Source of the DNA: Mantis religiosa
Lineage: Eukaryota; Arthropoda; Insecta; Mantodea; Mantidae
DNA length: 64,000 nt
Direction of reading: 5' to 3'
NCBI GenBank assembly: GCA_030765055.1
Contig: CM060958.1
Coordinates: 108,674,127-108,738,126 of the forward strand
The translations under genes were made by a program, and so were the position numbers. The notes under the pieces are model-generated. The model did no database searches, was not told the DNA's origin, and saw nothing but the letters and a program-made list of their open reading frames with translations. This document shows, in pieces, positions 1-11,704 of the stretch; the stretch's first letter is position 1, and every line of letters begins with the position of its first letter.

Positions 1-24
1 AGGATTAGAGGTGGACCGAGGAAT

Positions 25-230
25 CATGGCCCAAGGCAAAGATCAGCTTACGGTTGGGGTGTTACATTGCACAGCCAAGCTAGAGAATTTGTCTGTTCTC
101 TTAGAGAATTCTTCCAACAGGAAGACGAGAGTTTGCTCCTTATCAATGAATAGCTTATTCCTTTTATCTAAAAGCGACAGTCCCAAGTCAGTAGATGTGC
201 TAGCACGTAAAAGAATTCCTGAGAGTCAAA
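25..230 (+). pseudogene. Degenerate HTH-type transposon ORF fragment
   Basis: Read in the frame that passes through HGPRQRSAYGWGV, this stretch gives a peptide with HSQAREFVCSLREFF and then FQQEDESLLLINE before a stop near position 169. The HSQARE...V..YF pattern recurs at the start of DNA-binding proteins encoded by insect repeats. I infer a decayed transposon ORF, cut on the left by the window edge. A longer 82-codon frame over the same bases (11-259) has no recognisable motif and is probably a shadow. Confidence 0.35.
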
Positions 231-259
231 ATTCCGGCATATCGGCGGCGTTGATATGA

Positions 260-1685
260 ATATGTCAATTAACAAAGTCGTTAATAATAGTATATTGCGA
301 TATTAATGTATACAGAACGAGGAAAGGTTTGAAAAAACGAGACGCTTGCACTGAATTATCTATATGTATATCAATCTGAATTTTAGTAGTTAAGATATTA
401 GCTGAAATATTAATAAAATAATTGAAGATAAATGTTATATTTTAGAACATGCATCGCCTATATGGTTTCTATGGAGAAATACTGTGCGAGAATGTCAACT
501 TACGATGTATAGCAACAATAACCATATGTATGGAATATTAGTTACGTAGTGCAAACAATTATTTAAAAGAACTCGCATGTGAAGGCTCTACAATACAGTG
601 AATGTGTGAACAACTTATTTCTGTTTTTAAAGTAGGCTAATACAGATTAACTGTGCATATTTTTGTTAACTCGAACCCTTGTTTGTGTTTCGAGTGTTTG
701 AGAGGATAAAGAAAGGGGATCTACTGGGCAACATTGCAAGCACCCACGTGGAGAAACAGATGACAATCACGTACCTTCTTTTAAAAATCAGACTGTAGAA
801 GTGATGCTATATGGTATTAATCAGTTATGGATTACCTACCAACAACAGCACCGGCAATAGTACGCTCCCTTATTCCGGTGTTTCAAGATAAACCAGACGA
901 ACTGTAAGAGCGTGCGCGTTTGTGTTAAACATATTCGGGCCTAAAGCTAATACATCTAAAGTTAAAGTACATAATTACAGAAACACAAGGATAGGTTTAA
1001 GTTCTGTCGGAATAAGCTTGTTCTATAAGATAAATAGAAAAAAGCTTCAGAGACGCAGGTCCTAGCGACCATAATTTATTTTGTATACCATCGGCCTGAA
1101 GGCAAGGATATCCACACCTGAAACCAACGTAAATATGGACAGGAGTATTTCGTGCTCTCCTGCAGATACGTTCACTGTAGGGGGTAATAGTTAAAACATT
1201 GCTTGGCTTCAGTGGCGGACTGGTTTCTGCTGTTATTCATAGGATACAAAATAACGCCAATTAAAAATGTCCATTAAAATACATATTTATTTGCAGCATT
1301 ACCATTAGTGTTATCGCGTTATTTTTTAATTTTTGTAGTTTTAATTTCAGTATTTTATACTGCATTGTATTTTACCAAACAATTCGATACCGAAATTTTA
1401 CAAACATATAGAATTTTGTGCTTTTTAAATCTACAAAATTTATTATTAGTGAAAAGTTTATGTATTTATACGCGCGTTATTCATAATATTTTAAGACAAA
1501 TTACATTTAGATCTCGAATTTCCTGAGAATAGTCTCTGAAGTTCTCTTCATTCAAAAGATAAATGTTGTATGGATTGAACCATTTCCGAGGTATTCCTGA
1601 TTATTTGAAATTTTCAAAATAATTTTACATTTGTGAAATTCTAAATCATTCGTTTGTTTTTTAATGGCAACCTGAGAAATCCTGC
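260..1685. other. Unassigned AT-rich DNA
   Basis: No motif-bearing frame, tRNA-like head or terminal repeat was seen here. The short frames present are AT-rich with no family signature. Confidence 0.4.
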
Positions 1686-1687
1686 GA

Positions 1688-1740
1688 AACAACCCCATGA
1701 GTCAGGCTCGTCGGCCACGGGAATCGAATGCGGGCTCTGT
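1688..1740 (-). repeat. SINE-A head fragment
   Basis: A short antisense piece holds the CCCATG...GTCGGCCACGG and GAATCGAATGCGGGC blocks. These match the reverse complement of the B-box region of SINE-A as seen near 17620-17665. The rest of the element is missing. Confidence 0.5.
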
Positions 1741-2009
1741 TAGAATTGTTTATACAAGAGTAGAGAATCTCATGTAATTGTACTCATCAGATTTTTTACA
1801 ATTTTAAAATTTATGGGCAGGTACATGTAACTACAGAACAAGTAGGGTCTCTAAAACCAGCGTGTAATTTTATTTTTATGTTCTTATTTTACTTCTTTAT
1901 TTTATAGCGATACGTAGAAGCAACTTCCGTAATAGGTCTATAAAAATCAATTGAGTCAATTCATACAAAGGTTTTGCGTTCACTGAGGACTAAGGATAAA
2001 CAACAAAAA

Positions 2010-3192
2010 ATAAAAAATAATGGTATTTAAAAGAGGATCGATACTGAAGAAAGTAGAGGAATGGTTCATAGGAGATCAAAAGGTATAGAAGTGGTAAAGG
2101 AGTATGACTATTTAGGTGTAAGGATGTGTAGCAGTAGAGGGTGGACCACACAAGTCAGAAAAGTGATAGCTAATGGCAATGACAGGGGTAAGAATATGTA
2201 AACATAAGCTGGAGATGTCAGTCAGATGGTTAGAAAGAATGTATGAAGCGATCGTTGAAGCCAGAACAATGTATGCAGTGGAGGTATGGGACACATCAGA
2301 GATAGGAACACAATTAGACCAGATGTATGGATTGTTTTGTAAAGAACTACTAGGGCTGCCCAAATCGGCACCAAGAGAAGTGGCATTACTAGAGTTGGGT
2401 AGTACAAAAAGGAGGGGAATAATAATAGAGAGAATATTGAAATTCTGGTTTATGTGTTTTAAAGGCAGGAAGGGGAATTATTGAATCTGTGCATGAAGCA
2501 ACAGAAAAGCACTAAGAACACAAATAGTTGGTGGTCGGAATTGGAAGAATGGTATCGAAGATAGGCATGGGAGATCTATGGAAAGCAGAGGAGTCAAATC
2601 ATAGCGGTTTTTGGCAGGAAATGAGAACCATAATACAAGACATAGATAGACAGGGGATATGGGAAAGTATAGAAGAACAGAAATCTTTGATACTCTATAA
2701 GTAATTAAAGACAGAATGGAGTAGGCAAAAATATATAGATCAACGTGACAAATCTGGAAGAGAAGGTATAGCATGGATGAGAGTAGGAATAATATATCTA
2801 AAAGGGTTGAGAAGTAATGAGGTAGGGATATGTGAATTTTGTGGAGATGAAGAGAGCACTGTTCATTATCTAATAGAAGTTAAGGAGTTAAAAAATTGCA
2901 GGAAAATAATATGAGACAAGAAGTGGGACAGTGTGAGCAACATGCTAACGGGGATGAGTGAAAATAAAAATATATGTATAGGAGAATTGCTATATAGGTT
3001 AAGAGAAAAGTGGCTTCAAGAAGAAATGATACCAAGTTGCTCAGGAAAACGAAATGCTTATGGCCAGGGGACCTGAGTCAGCGTGTAAATCTTGGATCAG
3101 CAATTTTCATGTATTTGTACAAGATGTATAATAGTGTATGTTCGATGTTAAATTTATCGTAATAGAAACTGTACAAATAAATAAATAAATAT
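2010..3192 (+). mobile_element. LINE-2 3' fragment (non-LTR retrotransposon)
   Basis: This is the 3' part of a non-LTR retrotransposon. The frame at 2173-2484 gives the C-terminal reverse-transcriptase region, with WLERMYEAIVEARTMYAVEVW followed by CKELLGLPKSAPREVALLELG. Near 2830 another frame gives a zinc-knuckle-like GICEFCGDEESTVHYL (C-x2-C...H). The element ends in a short AAAT tail at about 3170-3192. The same order occurs at 48912-49655 and 61590-62720, and in antisense at 32881-33421. The coding frames are broken by stops and shifts, so this is a dead 5'-truncated copy. Confidence 0.8.
2173..2484 (+). pseudogene. Reverse transcriptase C-terminal fragment (LINE-2)
   Basis: A 103-codon frame covers the C-terminal end of a LINE reverse transcriptase. 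Its LLGLPKSAPREVALLELG block is nearly the same as LLGLPRSAPREVALVELG in the copy at 61.8 kb. The catalytic palm motif lies upstream and is absent. The frame closes before the zinc-knuckle region, which continues in another frame, so no working protein can be made. Confidence 0.7.
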
Positions 3193-3424
3193 CACATATT
3201 ATACCTATACACGATATTTTCCACGGTACCTGATACTTCTATATTCGATCAGATCATTTCTACTTCTAGTTTCAATAAAAAATACAGTATTGGGAGAAAT
3301 ATGTAATGGATATATTTAATGAGACAAAACTTAAAACCATCAGTGTTCTTATTTTTAAACACTGAATTAAACATTTAAAAGCAAAACAGTCTACTTTTAT
3401 AAGTTTTTGTTAAAAATACTAGCA

Positions 3425-3605
3425 TATGCAAACTTTCGGGGTCAAGTCTACTTCTTTTCCTGTCACATATGAGTCCTGCTGTGCAAAATAGTCTTTCAGC
3501 AAAAACTGTTGCAGGTGGAATACACACATATTTATGGGATAATTTTTTTACTTTCGGAAATTTTGAATTTGTTTTCCAGTAATCCAGTGTACTAGAAAGA
3601 AGTGT
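3425..3605 (-). pseudogene. hAT transposase C-terminal dimerisation fragment
   Basis: The minus strand has an open stretch without a start codon. It reads TLDYWKTNSKFPKVKKLSH, then YVCIPPATVFAERLFCTAGL, then RKRSRLDPESLHMLVFL. This is the hAT C-terminal signature: a Y/W...FP.L..L block, IP.T...ER.FS..G, and R.RL.P..L..L..L. The usual serine after ERLF is cysteine here. No N-terminal zinc finger or catalytic core was found nearby, so this is an isolated relic. It differs from the hAT fragment at 38.1-38.5 kb. Confidence 0.75.
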
Positions 3606-3609
3606 GACG

Positions 3610-4425
3610 AATCGATGTTGAGATATGCAATGATTTCATTTTAGGAAGTGTTATCTGGCAGTGATACTGATACACGACTTTTTTCGTGCATAATGTTACA
3701 TTACTAGCATTCTCGGGTTATGCAGTAGGTGACATCTAAAATAAAATAAAGAAAAGTTTGTGAACTGGTCGATTTTACGAGTATATGGGAGGGGAGAGGA
3801 AGAAGTTGAAGTACATCCAGCGCCTGTGCCTGTTATACACGTGTTCATTTTTATCTGTAATTTTACCACGCAAAATTTGACGCCATTAATAGCATCGCTG
3901 ATGGAGCGAGTTCATATACGATTCCTCTAGTGGCTTGCGATCGTATTAGATGTGGTGACAGCAGCTTTGAGGCCTCCCTCTACCGGCAGGTAAATACACT
4001 ATTTGAGAGATCGGTCTTGCCCGCGTAATATAAAGGTGCGTAATTTCGCCTGGTGCGTAGACACGATAAGTGTTTAAAAAAAACTATTTACTGCAATGCA
4101 ATGCACTGCAATGCTAATTATGCAGCCATAAAAGTATACCTTGAAGAATATACGGAATGATAACTCAATGAACACCTATTTCACAATGAATATCTGTTTT
4201 ACTGTTATAGTGGATAAGTATGCATATTATAAACCTGTCACATAAAATAGAAATACTTCAATTTGATCTCAATTCTTTTCTATCACCCACAGTTTCCTCA
4301 CAATGTAACTTCATTGCAAATCAGAAAATTAGCACAACATGTTATAGGAATGAAAAATAAATTAGTGTTACAATATGTACAAAGTTTTTATCCAAATCTA
4401 AACAAGAAAATATCTCTAGTACATA
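3610..4425. other. Unassigned AT-rich DNA
   Basis: Upstream of the hAT fragment lies DNA that may be the rest of the same dead element, but no motif remains to show it. A short frame at 4263-4472 has no family signature. Confidence 0.35.
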
Positions 4426-4428
4426 GTT

Positions 4429-4680
4429 TTATGTGTCAATTTTCTTATATTTCCTTTCTCTCTTTCCCTTAAACACTGTCTGTATTGTGAGAAGGTTTAC
4501 TTGAGGCCTTTCTGTCATAACATTATTTATTGCTTCTAGATTGGGACCAGTCACTTTATAGCGTCTCTTTTTGCGAGTAACTGATCCTGTATCTTGGAAA
4601 TGTTTGATGTACCTGTTGGTTTTAAAAGACATAAGGATACCATCATTAATAGACATTTTAATTAAGCGTGAGAATGACAA
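4429..4680 (-). pseudogene. Possible HTH transposase N-terminal fragment
   Basis: An 83-codon frame contains YIKHFQDTGSVTRKKRRYK followed by EAINNVMTERPQVNLLTIQ. The F..TGSV..KKR spacing followed by a second helical block resembles the paired HTH region of Tc1/mariner-type transposases from insects. No DDE catalytic part follows in any nearby frame. Family assignment is tentative. Confidence 0.35.
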
Positions 4681-4887
4681 AAAATTATATCGTACACTGA
4701 TAAAACGTAAGACGTTATGTTGGAATCAAAAGTATGTGAATTTCACGGTACCTGGACACTTTTGACAACATTACGCTCCAAGGTACTTGTCTGAATGCCA
4801 AATAGCTTTGCATAAACACCTGTACATAGCGGTTTAAATTATATTTATATGTCGCACCAATTTTAGTGCCGGTACGTAAGTAGCATG

Positions 4888-5300
4888 TCCTGCGCCGTGG
4901 CGTAGAGGGCTAAGGAAGCATGCCTTGGTCCCTGTCACGGAAAGCGACCCGGGTTCGATCCCATCCATGTGGTGGGGATTTTAGTTCCCGGGTATAGGAC
5001 CGTCGCCCACTCAGCATCGTGAGGAAAGTGAGGAGCTTACGCTAGGTAAGTGGCCCTGTTCACGGAAACCAACATTCCGGCTTGGGGATGCCGAGATGCT
5101 GACCACATCTCTTCCCCGTATCGGTTGGATGATCGCCCAACTCAGCCGTAAGTGGGCGTGAGGTCAGCAGTCGGGTTGGTAGGCCTTGGCCAGTGTTGCT
5201 GTCGCTCCAGTGGTTAACTTAGCGTAAGAAGCATTCAACAGTGAAGACGCGGTGGTCTGCAGGGGAAGCTGGTTGTATTAGTTAGCAGAGCAACCAATCT
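4888..5300 (+). repeat. SINE-F copy 1 (tRNA-headed)
   Basis: The head begins TGCGCCGTGGCGTAGAGGG, an A-box-like block, with a B-box GGGTTCGATCCCATCC about 60 bases later. A long body follows, with ACTCAGCATCGTGAG and CGGTTGGATGATCGCCCAA. The same head and body recur at 63348-63640. The right end is uncertain; I place it near GCAGAGCAACC. Confidence 0.7.
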
Positions 5301-5304
5301 GAAA

Positions 5305-6172
5305 GCGCTCTTCCGAAAAAATTACCGCTTCTTCTCCGTAGAGGGTACCGTGATTTCTAGATAGACTCACCAGTCAACTATGACGTCATTCTTGCTCAAT
5401 CGGAGGGTGGGAAATAACGAATAAAAATGAAAGGAGAGTGACATACAATTGTTGCCTTGTAATTGGTTAACGTTTTGCTCTGATATGGTACATGTTCTTT
5501 AAACTGTTCTACTTGCTTTAATAAAGCCTTGATTATAAAACAAGATAAACATTGCAGAATCACCACCGAAGAATTAAAAACGTAGTGAAACATTGTTCCA
5601 TGTCGATACCATGCAGAGGTAATACAGGTATCGAGGACACATGCCTATTTGAAACACATGAAAATTACTGCCCTTCTTGCTATCAATAAAAGAATGAATT
5701 TCATAGCCTGCTGAAATAACAGAGGAAATATGGTATTCCGGAGGTTTTCCATTATTCTTTAAGAAACACAACGATTTATAGGTTCGAAACAAGGAAAGTC
5801 ACTCATTCTAAAAATTAAATCTGTAATAAATCAAAGTGATAAACGTTTTGATATGATAGTTGACTGTCGATCGTTTGCACGAAGGTCATACTTTTGTTCC
5901 TGACAAGAAAATTATCGATGTCAAACCTTGCCTTGAAACTTCACTTATAGTACGTGCTTCATATTTCAATGCCGAGGTTGAAAAGTTGGTAGACTTATCT
6001 AAAGCTAGGACGCTGTGATGACGATGCAAGGTACTTGATGGGCCCAGAATGTTAGTTGAGAATCGGTCAGGATTATAAAAGTCCAACGTACTTCTAGTAG
6101 TGCTTTCATCTGTTAACGAAGAGGACGTGACATATATATCAAATTTAATATAAATTTGTAACTTTTAACTTT
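5305..6172. other. Unassigned DNA
   Basis: Several 60-70 codon minus-strand frames are present, but none carries a recognisable domain. No repeat pair within the window was found. Confidence 0.35.
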
Positions 6173-6174
6173 TT

Positions 6175-6328
6175 AAAGTCATATCGGACGATGAATGGAA
6201 TGGGTGAAATTTTGCTCAAATGGGCCTACGGTCCATGGAGCTTAGAGCTACCCGACATTCGTCTTTTAGGATAAGGGAGCTCTTGAACGTGAGGCACACA
6301 GGCTACCATCTACGCTACCGAGGCGGGC
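6175..6328 (-). repeat. SINE-B fragment with internal deletion
   Basis: Antisense SINE-B. The body (CGGACGATGAATGGAATGGG ... TACCCGACATTCGTCTTT) joins directly to the tRNA-like head (GCTCTTGAACGTGAGGCA ... GCTACCGAGGCGGGC). The middle part, which carries CTCGGTCAGGGTGAG in full copies such as 48428-48673, is missing. Confidence 0.75.
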
Positions 6329-6334
6329 ATTTAT

Positions 6335-7010
6335 AGTTTTATATCAAATATATCTCCACGCAGAAGTCGGAGAGCTTGCTTCTTGAGATTGTTTTTTCTA
6401 TCTTTGCAGCCAGAAGTGAAACACTAAATGGAGTTTTTCATTTGATATGTTTTCTAAATCTATTAAAAAACTTGTAAATTTCCTAAACCGAGCTTATCAT
6501 GTGAACTTGGTTCGTTTCCTGTTCACCGCCCATTGTGACCTTGAGCTTTTCGTAATTTTTGCCTGATCGGTAGGGGAATGCTCTTATTTCCCATCTATTT
6601 TGATTTCGTTCTTATCGGTTTTTCAGGTTCATCCTTTTCTTCTTATTTTTAAGGTGTGTTTTTAAGTTCTGTGGCAGTTGACTCAGGTGACGAACGAAGA
6701 AAAGGGTATTGTACCTCACCACGCAAGCCATCAGAACTTCGCCACGCAGTGTCCCGGATGTATAAATAATATTTAACTTGTTTCAAAGTTCTAATTTAGA
6801 GCCTAATGTGAAAGAATTATCTAAACACAACTCAAAAGTTTCTCTTACACTTCATGACATTGTGAACAGTTAATCTGTTTTCCTATCTTCCTCCATTAAT
6901 AGCTAAATGATTGACAAGTTCATAGAAAATTTAGTTTAGAATACCATCAACAAATGGAACAGGATGGGGATTATTTTGGAGGGAATTGCTCAGGGAGTTC
7001 CAAACTTGTT
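6335..7010. other. Unassigned DNA
   Basis: No coding motif, tRNA-like head or terminal repeat recognised. Confidence 0.35.
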
Positions 7011-7012
7011 TT

Positions 7013-7255
7013 AATGTGCCTATGCCCCCAAATGGGGCATCCCCGGGGAGAAACAGGTGAGAGGACGTAGAGGGCGGTCGTCCCCGGACCCATGGCACTG
7101 CAGAAAGCAGGATTCCTACATTTTACTCGTACTTAGAGGGATACTTCCTTTGGCAGAACAGGACAAAGGACATCCAATCTTACTGTGGTTCGAGAACAGC
7201 CCCACGAGGACTGGGTTCGGAGACCGGCAACCGTCCTACCAGAGGAAATTAAACA
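7013..7255 (-). repeat. SINE-A body fragment
   Basis: Starts with CCTATGCCCCCAAATGGGG and runs through GAGGGCGG, GAGACCGGCAACCGTCCTACC and GAGGAAATTAA. These blocks match, in order, the antisense SINE-A body at 16612-16930. The tRNA-like head is absent. Confidence 0.65.
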
Positions 7256-7339
7256 GGCTAAGGTACTGGACTGATAGAGACGACATGTATACGGCTACTG
7301 TGAAGAAATGAATAATTTGTATCAATTAACTAAAACAAT

Positions 7340-7660
7340 AAGAGTTAAATGATGAAGCCTGGGACTCAAGTACTTACGATAGTAGGTCGCCACAAACAGT
7401 GTATCTCAAATGCGAGAGCCCATGGTGGTTTACCAGGAAAATACATGAGTCAATTGGAGAATTTAATTTCAGGACGGCACGTTGGCCATGGTGGCTCAAT
7501 GGGTTAGAGCGACTGAAACCAGGAGATCCGCGGTTCAAATCCCGACCATGACATTGAATTTTTCATGTTGGCTCTATCTATATTAAACCTTAACCTATAT
7601 ACGGCTAGTGTGAAAAACTGATAAATTTCCATCAATTAACCAAAAAGGACTTTAAATCTT
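7340..7660 (+). repeat. SINE-C full unit
   Basis: A unit of about 310 bp. Its tRNA-like head lies at 7484-7555, with an A-box GTGGCTCAATGGGTTAGAGC and B-box GGTTCAAATCCCG. The matching acceptor-like ends are GGCCATGG and CCATGAC. The tail reads CATTGAATTTTTCATG, and the unit ends ACGGCTAGTGTGAAAAAC. It matches the tandem antisense units at 12173-12858 along its whole length. It also gives the uninterrupted form of the site hit by the mariner at 57666. Confidence 0.75.
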
Positions 7661-7664
7661 CCAA

Positions 7665-8350
7665 CCCACAAAGTCACAGTACAAATCTCACCAATAAAGG
7701 TAATTGCTTTGAGTGTGTGATGCCAAATTGCTCAACTACAAGTGTTAAGTGCTGCAAACAGGACAAACAAAGGAATAACAAAAAGCGAGTCAACGATGTT
7801 ATTGGAGCAAAAGCACTTTGACTTATTACAGATCTAACTTCTACAATGCATTTGTTTCCTTGTTTTAAAGTATAAATTTTCATGCTTATCAATGAATGGT
7901 ATCAAACCTCCAGTACATCGTATTTTCTGTTTATTATGAAGTTGGCTCGTTGATTTAATCCTTATCAAGCAACTATGTCAATATATTTTATGAAAACTTT
8001 AAGGAAGCCAAATTGTAAACCATTTATAAAATCTAGGATATCCAATGTGTCCTTGGAGTGGCTGAATCAGAACTTTTGGAATTGACAAATTGCTGCCCAA
8101 GCACGTCCTTGACGTAAGCGTAAAAGTAAATGAACAGAGGTCTTTCCGGTTTTGAAAGCTTGTCGCGTCTGAACTGTTTACTTTTTGGAGAAGACGTATA
8201 GGCTCAGTCGGAATTTAAAACAAGACTTCGCTTGGGAGTGAAGGTAGTTCTACCGAAGCGATCTGTCACTTCAAAAGCGCTTCAATAATTTCAGGAGCAT
8301 CGTCATACGTTTGTAATTATCATGTTGGTATGGATGGATATGATCTTCCT
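7665..8350. other. Unassigned DNA
   Basis: No domain, repeat partner or RNA gene recognised. Confidence 0.35.
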
Positions 8351-8355
8351 TTTTT

Positions 8356-8520
8356 TAATTTACGTCCTCATATCGGTCGATGGGTGAAATGATGCTCAAA
8401 TAAGCCCGGGGTCCATAGGGTTATCCGACATTCATATTTCGCAATAAGGAAAAATATAGGGGGAAAAATCTTATCCAGATACTTATCTAATTCGAACTCG
8501 GTCCCTCTTGAATGTGTAGC
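8356..8520 (-). repeat. SINE-B fragment
   Basis: Antisense SINE-B body (TACGTCCTCATATCGG, GGTGAAATGATGCTCAAAT, CCGACATTCATATTTCG) up to the B-box region TCGAACTCGGTCCCTCTTGAA. The A-box end of the head is lost. Confidence 0.7.
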
Positions 8521-8781
8521 GGAAAAAATTGTAATTCTTTCTTGTTGCCAGCTATCTCGAAGCCCCAGCTTGGGAAGCCATTTGTAGCGAAATATAAATA
8601 TTGGTTTTGGATGTTTTATTTTTCACCACGTTGCTGAGACATTTGTAGAGAAATTTCAATGGGTGTGGGATGAATCTTCCTCCTCGTAGAGAGGGGAGGA
8701 AGTTTAAGCTCCGGGTTGAGAAGACGTCCAGATCCGAATTTTCCAGATGCGATGTTTTATAACGTAACAATCTCTCAACTT

Positions 8782-9086
8782 AATGGAAATTAATTGTTCT
8801 TTCACACTAGCAGTGTGTAGGACGCACTATGAAAGGGTAGAGCCAGACTGAAAAATTCAATGCCATAGCCGGAATTTGAACCACTGATCTTCTGGTCTCC
8901 GTCCAGCCGCTCTTAACTATTGAGCTACTTACCTAGAAAACACGACTCAGTTGGAGAATTTAATGTCATATCGGCACGTTGGCCATAGTAACTCAGTGGT
9001 TAGAGCGGCTGAACGGAAACCAGAAGATCCGTGGTTCAAATCCCGGCTATGGCATTGAATTTTTCAGTCTGACTCTACCCTTTCAT
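8782..9086. repeat. Inverted SINE-C pair with 13-bp TSD
   Basis: An antisense SINE-C (8782 to about 8930) and a sense SINE-C (about 8940-9086) lie head to head. The pair is flanked by perfect copies of AATCTCTCAACTT at 8769-8781 and 9087-9099. A TSD around the whole pair means both halves arrived in one insertion. The sense half has a clear A-box (GTAACTCAGTGGTTAGAGC) and B-box (GGTTCAAATCCCGG). Confidence 0.75.
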
Positions 9087-9160
9087 AATCTCTCAACTTG
9101 TTTTAAACAATTATTCTTCTATAAAATAAGACCTGAAGTTTTCCTGGCGACGAATATCAT

Positions 9161-9840
9161 CAAGTTGTTCTCGGGAAGCAAGCCAGGTGAAAAGACGATT
9201 AGATATCGACGTCTCGGAAGTGTGCATTTCTCCCATCAGCAGGATATTTAATAAATATTATAACCACAAATGAATCACTAGTTATAACACAAATATAAAC
9301 AAAGACAAAACACTATCAAAATTCGCATTACTGAACAAAAGACTGTTTTCAGTAAATTAAATGTCAGGTCAAGGGATAGCGTGAGTGTAGAAAATTAATT
9401 GTCAAAGAAACGTAACTACTTAACTTAATTATCAAGCTGTACTGATCTATGCTTCTTAAGTCGACGGATGCTTAATCGTGATGCTGGATTTCAGTTCAGC
9501 TCCTCTTGGAAACCGGCCTTAAACATGGAAATCCGTCGACTAAGGAAGCACAGATCAATACAGCTTGATCACCAAGTTAAGTAGTTACGTTTCTTTGAAA
9601 CAATTAATTTTCTGTATCCACGCCATCTCCTGACCTGGCATTTAATTGACAGAAAACAGTCTTTTGTTCAGTAATGCGCATTTTGATAATGTTTTGTCTT
9701 TCTTTGTATCTGTGTTATAGCCAGTGATTCATTTGTGGTTATAACATTTCATAAATATCCTGATGATGGGAGAGATGCACACTCCCGATACGTCGATTTC
9801 TAATCGTCTTTTCACCTGGTTGCTTCCCGAGAACAACTTG
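9161..9840. repeat. Foldback element: 310-bp inverted repeat
   Basis: The left arm (9161-9469) and right arm (9531-9840) are reverse complements over roughly 310 bases with few differences. They begin CAAGTTGTTCTCGGGAAGCA and end in GTCGACGGAT/ATCCGTCGAC around a 61-base loop. No coding capacity was seen. A single-arm relative lies at 51122-51290, so this is a dispersed family and not a local accident. Confidence 0.85.
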
Positions 9841-9849
9841 AGCATGTTA

Positions 9850-10635
9850 CTCTTGTGTTGCACTCTTGAAGTTTACTGAAAGCAAGTTTTTATTTAACTA
9901 CTTTTGGTTTTTCCGTATGCTGATCACACACGAACACACACTCGCACATGCTGGCCTACTAGATTACGTCCTGGCTAATTGACCCCAAGCTTGTCTGTGT
10001 TGGTTACCCCTTTTACATAAATACCATATACATATAGTAACAAGCATAAAATGCTCTGATGTTGCACTAAACTGGTTTCAGCGCCACCAACATCTTCTAA
10101 TTGGCAGTAGATAAATATAAATGCTATAATTACTCTAAATACACCTATGCAGATTTATAAATCATTAATATTCTACACAGTTACGCAGGTCCTACTCAAA
10201 ATCTAATATAGATAATTAAAATAATTAATTACGTCAAACTAGTCAGCGTTTGTACCTGAAATTCCACTTTTGTGTTCTCCAAACATTCGACAATCTGCAT
10301 ATATTGTCCCAAGTGGATCTTATAATGCACAGCGATAAGCGGAACAAACCACTAACCATGTTTGCCATATGAGACCTTTAATGCAATTAATTAATCCCTG
10401 TAAAGGCGGGGAAAATTTAAAGTCAGTTGGCTTTTTAGGAAGGATTGGAAGATGGCAGGGTATCTTAAGCGGTGCAATATTCACTGCTTTATTTAAATGT
10501 TCACGTAAAGGTGTAGAAGGGCGGTACTGAACATATTTTAGGAAGCGAAGCATGGAATGGTTTAAAAATGTAAATAAATGCATTATTTTTCTAGATACCC
10601 AATTGTGGTTTTGCTGCATATGAGGATGTCTTTCA
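9850..10635. other. Unassigned DNA
   Basis: A 134-codon minus-strand frame (10320-10724) overlaps the hAT terminus and has no domain. Nothing else was recognised. Confidence 0.35.
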
Positions 10636-10639
10636 TGAT

Positions 10640-10662
10640 GTCTCGTCCTCCGTGGTCTAAGG
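10640..10662 (+). repeat. SINE-A head, left piece
   Basis: CTCCGTGGTCTAAGG ends here and resumes at 13068 as GTCTAAGGGTAACATGACC. Joined across the hAT insertion, it makes a tRNA-like A-box region. Confidence 0.55.
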
Positions 10663-11055
10663 CAGTGTTTCTCAAAGTGTGGTCCGCGGACACCCGGTGT
10701 CCGCGAGGGGGTCCCTAATGTCAAGTTATAATGTTGAATTAAAACTATAGAAAACGTTGAATTAAATTTACTGAGTCACTTATCTACTCGGTGCCGAATT
10801 ATATTTGTTTTAGTTAACATTTCTTATACAGTTATGTCCTAAAGATGTACCACGGCTGAGAGGTGCAATCAACATAACAGTTGCGAGAGTAGTACAGCGT
10901 TATAATAGCAGCAATGGAAGGTTGTTGAACTTGCTACCAAAGGGCGTATATTGTGCCCTTTCCAACCACCTATATGTCCGAGCAAACATTTTTAGTGTTG
11001 TGCCACATTAAGCCATTGAAGAGAAACAGACTTACCAGTGTACTTGCCAACGGAC

Positions 11056-11241
<186 letters not shown>

Positions 11242-11388
11242 ACGGTATAAGCCTTGTGGCCCGTTCCGACTTCAAGGAAATTGATCGGACCATCTCATTC
11301 GTGGCCTGCCAACATTTCTTCTACCTACAGGTTTATACTTGTATACTATTTGTGGTGTACGGTCTTCGGTCATTCTCTGCACATGATC

Positions 11389-11616
11389 TTACCATTTTTG
11401 CCTGTATGCAATGATTGTTTCATTTAGACTCTGAATTTCCAATTCTCTTCTAATATCCTCGTTTCTTTTCTTGTCTATGAGTCTGTAACCTGCCACATGT
11501 CTCAGAAATTTCATCTCAGCAGCCTCCACTTTCTTCTGTTGTGAGATAGTCAAGACCCAGTTTTCACACCCATAAAGCAGGGTTGGGATTGCCATTATTT
11601 TATACAGTTTTAACAA
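11389..11616 (-). pseudogene. LINE-1 ORF C-terminal fragment
   Basis: A 75-codon frame with YKIMAIPTLLYGCENW, then EAAEMKFLRHVAGYRLIDKK and RNEDIRRELEIQSL. It aligns by eye with IPILNYGSEAWI ... AAEMRFLRSIKGCTREDH at 53.3-53.6 kb. It is the end of a LINE polyprotein, past the reverse-transcriptase catalytic core. The downstream part, which should read about 30 residues to a GRPxxRW-like end, is lost to a frame change near 11390. Confidence 0.7.
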
Positions 11617-11704
11617 AGTTTGACGATTACAAATTTTAAAAGTTCTTTTTATTGTGCCACATATTGTTTGGAATTTGTTTAGTTTGTTTTGTATTGACGG
11701 ACTT

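Noticed and set aside
11..259. An 82-codon frame at the window start
   Set aside because: The alternative frame carries the HSQAREF pattern, while this one has no motif.
10320..10724. A 134-codon minus-strand frame at the hAT left end
   Set aside because: It crosses the hAT terminus and its 8-bp duplication into unrelated flank, so it cannot be an old gene. No domain.
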